Positions 22,468-27,753 of a DNA stretch of 29,480 nucleotides are shown here, piece by piece; position 1 is the first letter of the stretch; every line of letters starts with the position of its first letter. Source of the DNA: a virus; the IMG/VR virus record IMGVR_UViG_3300030102_003420, positions 1,098-30,577 of that record. The stretch is one strand, 5' to 3'. Below the pieces are notes generated by a model. That model worked only from the letters and a program-made list of their open reading frames with translations. It had not been told where the DNA came from and made no database searches. The translations under genes were made by a program, and so were the position numbers.

Positions 22468-22495
22468 AAAATATCACAATAGACAGTGTCTGCAA
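22468..22495 (-). promoter_or_regulatory. Possible sigma-70 promoter of the sigma operon
   Basis: On the - strand TTGCAG (22495-22490) and TATTTT (22473-22468) are spaced 16 bases apart, close to the consensus -35 and -10 boxes. It lies in the 56-bp gap upstream of the 64-residue gene. Confidence 0.4.
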
Positions 22496-22501
22496 CTGTT
22501 T

Positions 22502-22765
22502 TCAGGAGTCTTTGATTTCTTTTTTGAGTCTCGCCCTGCCCTCAACACGGCGCTGGATCGACTCGTCCCACACCTTCTTATCCGCCTCAAAAGCCTCCTT
22601 GTACTCATCTGCCGGAACACAAAGCTCCAACTGCTTGTAGACCATGTCTCGAATCCAAGCGGTGGGACGTACTTTCTGCGACTCAGCCAACTGCATCAAC
22701 AACTGAGCACGATTCGGATCCAGCAAAATCTGCAGGTACGTCTTATTGCCGTGCCGGATCGCCAT
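22502..22765 (-). CDS. Ribbon-helix-helix DNA-binding protein (candidate)
   Basis: 87 residues from the ATG at 22765; a TTG one codon earlier is also in frame. The N-terminal half has the order strand-helix-helix: KTYLQILLD, PNRAQLLMQLAESQ, then RPTAWIRDMVYKQLEL, as in Arc/CopG-type proteins, which dimerise and bind DNA through the strand. The rest is a charged helix (KKVWDESIQRRVEGRARLKK). It is likely a phage repressor or regulator. AAGG lies close before the start. It is the gene just upstream of the sigma cassette on the same strand. Confidence 0.6.
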   Translation of the reverse strand: MAIRHGNKTYLQILLDPNRAQLLMQLAESQKVRPTAWIRDMVYKQLELCVPADEYKEAFEADKKVWDESIQRRVEGRARLKKEIKDS

Positions 22766-22803
22766 CAACCTTACTCTTTAGTACAGCGCAGTCTAACAAT
22801 GTG

Positions 22804-22983
22804 CTACCAGTTAATTGAATCATCCACATGCTTCCGCCACCCCTGCGCCTGAGACTTACGAGACTCACGCCGTTGCTTAGTGCAACCTTCTCGTATGTGC
22901 CTGGCACCTTCTAAAAATTCAGCCGCACGTTGTAGATCCGCTGTGGTGGCACGTTTGATTTCGTGCTGCAGATACCGCAGCAT
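22804..22983 (-). CDS. Small basic helical protein
   Basis: 59 residues from ATG at 22983: MLRYLQHEIKRATTADLQRA, AEFLEGARHIREG, then a basic tail KQRRESRKSQAQGWRKH. This start is chosen over the longer frame (to 23019) because GGGAGGG lies at the right distance upstream, a strong Shine-Dalgarno. The family is not recognised; charge suggests nucleic acid binding. The start lies inside the 3' part of the preceding ORF in another frame. Confidence 0.6.
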   Translation of the reverse strand: MLRYLQHEIKRATTADLQRAAEFLEGARHIREGCTKQRRESRKSQAQGWRKHVDDSINW

Positions 22984-23107
22984 TATTTCCCTCCCCGTTA
23001 GTGGCCGCATAAGCCGCATCCATCACATCCCCAAGCGAAGTGTAGTAGCCCAGATTTTCTGAGCGCACCAAAGTCCAACCCTGGGGCGTGTGATGGATGC
23101 TGACCAT
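22919..23107 (-). CDS. Small hypothetical protein after the polymerase
   Basis: 62 residues from the ATG at 23107, one base after the polymerase stop. The first half, MVSIHHTPQGWTLVRSENLG then YYTSLGDVMDAAYAATNG, looks like a compact alpha-beta protein; the remainder overlaps the next gene in another frame and is rich in Ser, Thr and Asn. The GW-T-L-V pattern recalls the protein at 20933-21118. The function is unknown. The true end could be as given, since there is no earlier stop. Confidence 0.5.
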   Translation of the reverse strand: MVSIHHTPQGWTLVRSENLGYYTSLGDVMDAAYAATNGEGNNAAVSAARNQTCHHSGSTTCG

Positions 23108-23108
23108 G

Positions 23109-25037
23109 TCAGTGAATCTCCGACCAACGTTTACCGATAGACGGCTCAGCAAGCGGCGGAATATCGCCAAGCCACATTGCTTCCGCGTCCTCCATTATTC
23201 GTTTTAGCTTCGCAGCCCACTCCTCAGCCTTGTCTTCCTTGACGAGCAACAAAATCTCGTCATGAATACAGGCGGCAATCTTGGCCTGGACCTCACCAAC
23301 TTTCACCAGCTCAGTCCACAAGTTGCCCAACGCGCATTTCAGGATGGCTGCACCAGCACCCTGGATCGGTGTATTGCACCTCACCGTCAGCCGATTCATT
23401 TCACCCGGCAAAAACCGCCGCATGTTCGACTTAGGAATACGAATGTTCGCCCACTGATTGCCTTCAGTCGCTTCAGCAAGACGGCCATTTTCCTGCTGCC
23501 AAGCGGCAATGCCGTGGTACGTACCAAGCCACTGCTTACGGATTTCAGCCGCCTCCTCAACCGGCATAGTGACACCAACGCCAGCTGCATAGTTCCGCAA
23601 ACCCTTCGCACCACTGCCGTAAAGCAGGCCGAAGTTTGCTGACTTAGCAATCTGCCGACTGCAACCGATGGCTTCAGCTGTAACCGTGTGCAAATCTTCG
23701 CCGTCCTGGAACGCCTTGATCATGCGCTCGTCTTTCGCGACCGCAGCAGCCAATCGAAGTTCCATCTGACCAAAATCAGCATCCACAAGAAGCCAACCAT
23801 CAGGAGCCTCCACACACTGACGGAAAGCTTCGTCTCTGGGAATTTGCTGGTTGTTGGGTTTGATGCAGGACATTCGGCCACTTTCGGCTCCGAGCTGCAA
23901 ATAGCTGGCACGAACAAAACCATCGGGATCAAGTTTCTCAAAGATTGAATCCACCATTTGGCGGCGTTTCTCAGCTTTCTTCCAAGCCAAGTAAGTCTGA
24001 ACAACGTGGTGATCAGCGGCATAAGCCTGGAGCGCAACACGACTGGCGCTTGGTTTGCCGGTTTTTGCGTCGATTGGTTGCTCGCCAAGCAAGGCGGTGA
24101 ATTTCTCCAGAAGCTGTTTTGGCGAACTGATATTAAAACCCTTGTACTTTTTGGTTCCCAACCTAATGCTGCCTTCATCCTTGGGTCGTAAGTTAAATAC
24201 CGCTGGGGAAGTTTCAATATCTTCAAGTTCCTTGAACCACTTGTCTCTGAGTACGTCATCATTACCCATCTCCGTGAGTTTCTCTTTGAGATAAGCCACT
24301 CGACCATCTGTTTCTCTGGGCAACTTGTGTTCCGCCGGAAGGGCTTCGTCAAGTTCGTAGAGAAAGTCCTTAGAAAGTGCAGCAATGTCATGCTCGTAAT
24401 CCTTACGAAGTTGTTCAAGGCTGGAACGATTCCACGGCAAACCTGTGCGCCACATGTGGGCCATTGCCGGAAGAGCCTTGCATTCGAGCGAGTAAGCAGG
24501 ATCTAAACCTGCGGCAGCAATCCTTCCAGGAAGGATTGCGTCAAGCTCCAGCAAAATCTCAACGTCTTTAGCAGCATATTCGAGCTGTTCTTGACTAAGG
24601 ACTGGTGCGCCCCAATCAGACGCCTGCTGCTCTTTTGAGATGTCTTTGTCTAAATACCTCTTAGCCAAGTGGGCTAAACCGTGCTTCAGATTTGGGATGC
24701 CGTTGTTCAGCAGCTTGCTGGCAAGCATGGTGCAGTAAACGCGGCCATGCGGTTTGAAGCCGTTTTCCTGTAACCACGCCAAATCGAAAACGGCATTGTG
24801 CGCGATCCAGTGGCGATCACCGTTTTCAAATAAGTGATCCAGCTTGTGGTTTGCTGCTTCATCGCAATCGAATAGATCGATAACAACGATCGACTTAGTC
24901 GATTCAGCACCTAACTGAAGCAACCGAAGCTTCCCCACCTCTGGCTGCAGCTGGAGCGTTTCGGTATCGAACGCAATCGTGGTGGCATGAAAAATTTTGT
25001 CGAGATGCTCGACGCCGAAATAGGTTGTGTAGGTCAT
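23109..25037 (-). CDS. DNA polymerase, family A, with 3'-5' exonuclease
   Basis: 642 residues; replicates the phage genome with proofreading. The exonuclease motifs are intact: FDTET (Asp24, Glu26), NAVFD (Asp85) and YAAKD (Asp158). Polymerase motif A is LLVDADFGQMELR (catalytic Asp421). Motif B is RQIAKSANFGLLYG (461-474); the residue equal to E. coli Phe762 is Phe469. Motif C is IHDEI (591-595). There is no 5'-3' exonuclease domain. The loop before motif B is about nine residues shorter than in E. coli Pol I and similar to T7 polymerase. The ATG at 25037 lies 1 base from the stop of the upstream small gene; no strong Shine-Dalgarno is visible, so translation is probably coupled. Confidence 0.95.
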   Translation of the reverse strand: MTYTTYFGVEHLDKIFHATTIAFDTETLQLQPEVGKLRLLQLGAESTKSIVVIDLFDCDEAANHKLDHLFENGDRHWIAHNAVFDLAWLQENGFKPHGRVYCTMLASKLLNNGIPNLKHGLAHLAKRYLDKDISKEQQASDWGAPVLSQEQLEYAAKDVEILLELDAILPGRIAAAGLDPAYSLECKALPAMAHMWRTGLPWNRSSLEQLRKDYEHDIAALSKDFLYELDEALPAEHKLPRETDGRVAYLKEKLTEMGNDDVLRDKWFKELEDIETSPAVFNLRPKDEGSIRLGTKKYKGFNISSPKQLLEKFTALLGEQPIDAKTGKPSASRVALQAYAADHHVVQTYLAWKKAEKRRQMVDSIFEKLDPDGFVRASYLQLGAESGRMSCIKPNNQQIPRDEAFRQCVEAPDGWLLVDADFGQMELRLAAAVAKDERMIKAFQDGEDLHTVTAEAIGCSRQIAKSANFGLLYGSGAKGLRNYAAGVGVTMPVEEAAEIRKQWLGTYHGIAAWQQENGRLAEATEGNQWANIRIPKSNMRRFLPGEMNRLTVRCNTPIQGAGAAILKCALGNLWTELVKVGEVQAKIAACIHDEILLLVKEDKAEEWAAKLKRIMEDAEAMWLGDIPPLAEPSIGKRWSEIH

Positions 25038-25208
25038 TCAGAAAAGGTGCTCTTCAGGAAATACGCCTTGCCATTTGGACTCATGAGTCCCGTCTGGTGC
25101 GTACCAGCCAGAGTCATCGAGATACCAGTTAGCGTTGGTGCGTGCAAAAAAGATCTTTTTCTCGGTTGAGAGGTCTTCAAGCGAGTTGTCAAAAGGAAAG
25201 GCAGTCAT
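25038..25208 (-). CDS. Small hypothetical protein before the polymerase
   Basis: 56 residues: MTAFPFDNSLEDLSTEKKIF, FARTNANWYLDDSGWYAPDG, ending KWQGVFPEEHLF. It begins in an ATGA overlap with the DUF3310 gene and its TGA directly adjoins the polymerase ATG, so it is embedded in a coupled unit, which strongly supports it being real. It is rich in aromatic residues. The family is not recognised; a replication accessory role is possible from position. Confidence 0.65.
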   Translation of the reverse strand: MTAFPFDNSLEDLSTEKKIFFARTNANWYLDDSGWYAPDGTHESKWQGVFPEEHLF

Positions 25209-25516
25209 TGCAGCGGGTCATCAAAGGCAGGAGGGTTGTCTTCGAGGCGCTTGTACAACTCAGCCGCTTGCTCTGATTCCAAATGCTGGATCAGGCGGTT
25301 GAGATACCAACGAGCTTTTTTGGCGTCCTGGTGCGGACAAGCTTTAAACCAAACGCGAAGCAGATACTTCAACGTGTTCCCAAGCAACATACCGCTAATC
25401 GGGTCTGGTGCGTGGCGAATGACATCTTCTATTACATCAATCGCCTCAAACCGGCCCTGTGTGTAGTGGGCCGGTGAGTCGACTAGGTCATTTGTTGGTG
25501 AGGTGTTTGAGGGCAT
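25205..25516 (-). CDS. DUF3310-family protein
   Basis: 103 residues. The opening SPAHYTQGRFEAIDVIEDV, the middle GNTLKYLLRVWFK and the later DAKKARWYLNRLIQHLE are the hallmark of DUF3310, a short phage family also found as part of the T7 gp1.7 nucleotide kinase. A role in nucleotide metabolism or host takeover is suggested for the family, not shown here. It lies in the replication operon, overlapping the gene after it by four bases and the gene before it by 29. Confidence 0.85.
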   Translation of the reverse strand: MPSNTSPTNDLVDSPAHYTQGRFEAIDVIEDVIRHAPDPISGMLLGNTLKYLLRVWFKACPHQDAKKARWYLNRLIQHLESEQAAELYKRLEDNPPAFDDPLQ

Positions 25517-25790
25517 TTAAGAAGGAAAAATTATGGTCTCGTTCTAGGACGTAGCACTGGTTGACGACATACATGACGTCGTAGCACTCGCCCTCGCCGT
25601 ACTCAGCTTCGGCTTCACGGCACCAAATACCTTTACAAACACCATCATCGTCAAAGACGCCAACGTAATCAACGTCTTCTTCCATAGCCTCACGGATAGT
25701 GTGAATGAACTCAGGCGTACCAGAAACCGTACGCGACCAGCGAGTCGGTGCGAAAAACGGGCAATCGTTTTTGTAGGTGGAAATAATCAC
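25488..25790 (-). CDS. Hypothetical acidic protein
   Basis: 100 residues from a GTG start at 25790, chosen because GTGA overlaps the stop of the upstream gene; the frame is open further upstream but that part is antisense-like noise. The sequence includes DCPFFAPTRWSRTVSGTPEF, then acidic DYVGVFDDDGVCKGIW and EGECYDVMYVVNQCYVLE. It has the look of a small alpha-beta protein with several Cys, but no paired zinc motif. The family and function are not recognised. Its 3' end overlaps the DUF3310 start by 29 bases. Confidence 0.6.
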   Translation of the reverse strand: MIISTYKNDCPFFAPTRWSRTVSGTPEFIHTIREAMEEDVDYVGVFDDDGVCKGIWCREAEAEYGEGECYDVMYVVNQCYVLERDHNFSFLNALKHLTNK

Positions 25791-26035
25791 GATGCTTTGA
25801 GCGCTTGTTTGTCGGACGGATCGACCCAGATGTAGTCGTCGCTTGTGCAGTGAACTTGGCGGTAGAAATGAGGTGAACCAGGCTGGCACTTACGAATCTG
25901 TGCAAGACCTTTTTGGGCAGTAACCGCCGTCGTATGACTGCTTACAACGTTCCAGCGGCCTTCACGCCAAGCTTGTACCTGAAACGGAAACTGGTCGTAG
26001 CGCTTTTTGCGGCCCATGTAGCTGTTGTCGATCAT
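25787..26035 (-). CDS. Hypothetical small basic protein
   Basis: 82 residues: MIDNSYMGRKKRYDQFPFQV, QAWREGRWNVVSSHTTAV, ending DDYIWVDPSDKQALKAS. The aromatic WREGRWNVVSSH part suggests a short beta-sheet domain. The start may be Met1 (one-base overlap with the gene before, TGATG) or Met7. The protein is basic and probably cytoplasmic. No family is recognised. Overlapping starts and stops on both sides place it in the same translated series as the polymerase. Confidence 0.6.
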   Translation of the reverse strand: MIDNSYMGRKKRYDQFPFQVQAWREGRWNVVSSHTTAVTAQKGLAQIRKCQPGSPHFYRQVHCTSDDYIWVDPSDKQALKAS

Positions 26036-26295
26036 CAGTAGGTGTCTTCAATGGGTTGCCAGTCATCAACCTCTTGCGCGAGGTCAACAAAGTGTTGCTC
26101 AGTTTTAGGAAGTGGGGCGTCGTCACCGATGGGCATCGAGCCACGGCAAGTGGCACTGCCAAACTCCGGTGGGTCGTAGCGTGTTGCGGGTGACGTTTGG
26201 ATGACGTCAGCGATGGTGGCGACGAAGCGAGCGAAGTAACCGCAGGGGCCTTCAACAAGCTCGTAACTCTGAAGCTCAATCAAGGTGTCAGTCAT
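26035..26295 (-). CDS. Hypothetical small acidic protein
   Basis: 86 residues: MTDTLIELQSYELVEGPCGY, FARFVATIADVIQTSPATRY, ending VDLAQEVDDWQPIEDTY. The acidic C-terminus and lack of motifs give no function. The stop overlaps the next start by one base. The GPCGYFARFVAT segment may form a beta hairpin. It belongs to the leftward early operon by orientation and spacing. Confidence 0.55.
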   Translation of the reverse strand: MTDTLIELQSYELVEGPCGYFARFVATIADVIQTSPATRYDPPEFGSATCRGSMPIGDDAPLPKTEQHFVDLAQEVDDWQPIEDTY

Positions 26296-26330
26296 GCCTA
26301 GTTTGGCAGGGACTCATCAAATGTAGCACG

Positions 26331-26585
26331 TCAGAACGTGAGGTACGTGGAGATCACAGGAAATGTATCCGATTCGTATGAACTCATGATGGAAGTATCA
26401 ATACCGCCGACAAGCGCTTTCTCCACATCAGCCTCAAGCCTGCAAAACTCTTCTGGATCGTCTCCGTAAAAATCTTCGCAGACAGCTTCCGGCAGTCCGT
26501 CAGGGTTGTATGCGGTATATCGAACCACCGCAAGGAAGCCTTCGACCTCAGAAACCTGATAGTAGGTGATGGTCGTAAGCTCCAT
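26331..26585 (-). CDS. Hypothetical small protein, divergent to the NblA-like gene
   Basis: 84 residues from the ATG at 26585: MELTTITYYQVSEVEGFLAV, VRYTAYNPDGLPEAVCEDFY, then GDDPEEFCRLEADVEKALVG. The frame extends to a TTG at 26636, but the ATG start gives a more regular protein. Its 5' end faces the NblA-like gene across 77 bp, so promoters for both directions may lie there; I see no convincing consensus boxes. The family is not recognised. Confidence 0.55.
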   Translation of the reverse strand: MELTTITYYQVSEVEGFLAVVRYTAYNPDGLPEAVCEDFYGDDPEEFCRLEADVEKALVGGIDTSIMSSYESDTFPVISTYLTF

Positions 26586-26662
26586 TGGACGCCTCGGCCT
26601 GTTACCAGTGTGGCCGTTATTTATGGAACGAGACAAAATGTAGTAGTTATTGAGGTGGGACG

Positions 26663-26845
26663 ATGGAGATGCACCGAAGCTTTGAGCTCCAACGATTCCG
26701 CCGCAAGATTGAAGGTTGCACAGATATAAGCGAGCTGCAGCAAATGTCTGTGAAATTGATGCAGCTTTACTTACACCAGCAAGACACCATCAATCAGATG
26801 GTCAAGAAAGGTTGGCTACCTAGCGAGGCACAGGAAGGGCGCTAG
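26663..26845 (+). CDS. NblA-like phycobilisome degradation protein (candidate)
   Basis: 60 residues, the usual NblA length. The core FELQRFRRKI, a short turn, a long helix with MSVKLMQLYLHQQ, and INQMVKKGWLP can be laid along the Synechococcus elongatus NblA sequence as I remember it (FDLQKYRQQV ... MAHENIFKGMIRQG) with a one-residue insertion. NblA is a helical dimer that links phycobilisome proteins to the Clp protease so that the antenna is broken down; phage copies may feed amino acids or alter light use. GAGGTGGGAC lies seven bases before the ATG. It is the only + strand gene of the right arm, flanked by - strand genes, like an inserted moron. Alternative: another small helical cyanophage family. 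Confidence 0.55.
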   Translation: MEMHRSFELQRFRRKIEGCTDISELQQMSVKLMQLYLHQQDTINQMVKKGWLPSEAQEGR

Positions 26846-26852
26846 CGCCCTT
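26835..26852. terminator. 18-bp perfect palindrome holding two stop codons
   Basis: AAGGGCGCTAGCGCCCTT is identical on both strands. The central CTAG supplies the TAG stop of the + strand NblA-like gene and the TAG stop of the - strand gene. As RNA it folds into a 7-bp stem with a CUAG loop in either direction. There is no long T run, so it may be a weak bidirectional terminator or an RNA 3'-end stabiliser. Confidence 0.55.
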
Positions 26853-27129
26853 GACGTTCTTCACGGCGCTCACGGTACAGACGCCCCACTTCATCGAAAC
26901 ATGCCTTGCGCGTTTCGTACGGAATGCTCTTGAAAAGCTGGTCTAGACGAAACATCAAAAATTCGTCCCGCTCATCGACGACATCCATGAACTTGTGGAA
27001 GTTCTGCAAGCCGTTGCCCATGGCGCTGACCAGGAATATCTGGAACGAAGGTGAGTCCAGCAAGTCTTTGAGTGAGAGCCTTGCTGCTGAATCCAGAACT
27101 TGGTCAGGAATTGTAATGTCGTAAGCCAT
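26842..27129 (-). CDS. Hypothetical helical protein
   Basis: 95 residues, mainly helical: VLDSAARLSLKDLLDSPSF, FLVSAMGNGLQNFHKFMDVV, then RDEFLMFRLDQLFKS and a basic end YRERREERQGR. No family is recognised. The stop lies in the palindrome shared with the NblA-like gene. The start has no visible Shine-Dalgarno; upstream is a T-rich stretch belonging to a possible terminator of the preceding gene. Confidence 0.6.
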   Translation of the reverse strand: MAYDITIPDQVLDSAARLSLKDLLDSPSFQIFLVSAMGNGLQNFHKFMDVVDERDEFLMFRLDQLFKSIPYETRKACFDEVGRLYRERREERQGR

Positions 27130-27136
27130 TAAAGCT

Positions 27137-27168
27137 AAAAAATTGCATGAGCCAGATTGCTCTGGCCC
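27137..27168 (-). terminator. Possible terminator after the AT-rich gene
   Basis: Read on the - strand, GCCAGA / TCTGGC pair around GCAA, and a run of six T follows after eight bases. The gap before the T run is longer than usual, so strength is uncertain. Confidence 0.4.
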
Positions 27169-27180
27169 ATTTATGTTAAC

Positions 27181-27699
27181 TCAAAAAGGAAGAAGTTTTT
27201 CGTCTACCAAATCTTTAAATGCACGCCAAGGTTGTAGGCCCTGCTGTTTGCAATAAACTTCCCAGCTATCTTTCAATGTCTTTGGTACGTTTGTGATAAC
27301 TACTTTTGTTGTGGGTTCATCGTTATTAGAGATTTGTTTGCTAACAGGTGCAGCTGAAGCTTTTTGCTCAAAGGGTTTAGCCGGATTAGGGCAATAATTA
27401 GCCATGGCAGTTCCTTGATAAAAACTGGAAGGTTCGCACAGGTCAACCATAATTTTGTCGCCTTGACAAAAACTTTCAGGCGTGAAATAGGCAGGGCACG
27501 TTCCAGATTTAGAAATAATTGCTCTGGTTATATGAGCCGGTTTGTTGTCGCTTAGAAGGTTTACAAGACAAAGCGGCGAGGCATCATCTCTAATTTTCCA
27601 ATCTTCAATTACAGCCTCTACATTTTTAAAAACTTTATATCCTTTTCGTTGCAAATTGTCTGACGGCCAATCAATGTCAGTTTGATTTGTAAAAGGCAT
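27181..27699 (-). CDS. Hypothetical protein with ribbon-helix-helix-like C-terminus
   Basis: 172 residues. The N-terminal 100 residues (SDNLQRKGYKVFKNVEAVIE, PLCLVNLLSDNKPAHITRAI) are of unknown fold; a low-complexity linker follows (KASAAPVSKQISNNDE). The last 45 residues read strand-helix-helix: TKVVITNVPKTLKDSWEVY then QPWRAFKDLVDEKL, close to the RHH pattern. The gene is clearly more AT-rich than those around it, with TTT, AAA and ATT codons frequent, which suggests a separate origin. It is flanked by hairpins on both sides and so may be its own transcription unit. Confidence 0.6.
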   Translation of the reverse strand: MPFTNQTDIDWPSDNLQRKGYKVFKNVEAVIEDWKIRDDASPLCLVNLLSDNKPAHITRAIISKSGTCPAYFTPESFCQGDKIMVDLCEPSSFYQGTAMANYCPNPAKPFEQKASAAPVSKQISNNDEPTTKVVITNVPKTLKDSWEVYCKQQGLQPWRAFKDLVDEKLLPF

Positions 27700-27705
27700 A
27701 GAAAC

Positions 27706-27742
27706 AAGAAGAAGAAGAAGAAGCCAGGGTTGAACCTGGCTT
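27706..27742 (-). terminator. Terminator-like hairpin followed by CTT repeats
   Basis: On the - strand AAGCCAGG / CCTGGCTT form an 8-bp stem with a 6-base loop, 11 bp after the primase-helicase stop, then five further CTT triplets (six in all, counting the one that closes the stem). The pyrimidine run is not pure T, so this is an atypical terminator. It also forms the leader of the next gene, whose ATG is at 27699. Confidence 0.5.
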
Positions 27743-27753
27743 TGAAAGTAGCA

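Noticed and set aside
23720-24418. - strand ORF of 232 codons
   Set aside because: It lies in a second frame inside the DNA polymerase gene; the composition is that of a frame shadow and no domain is visible.
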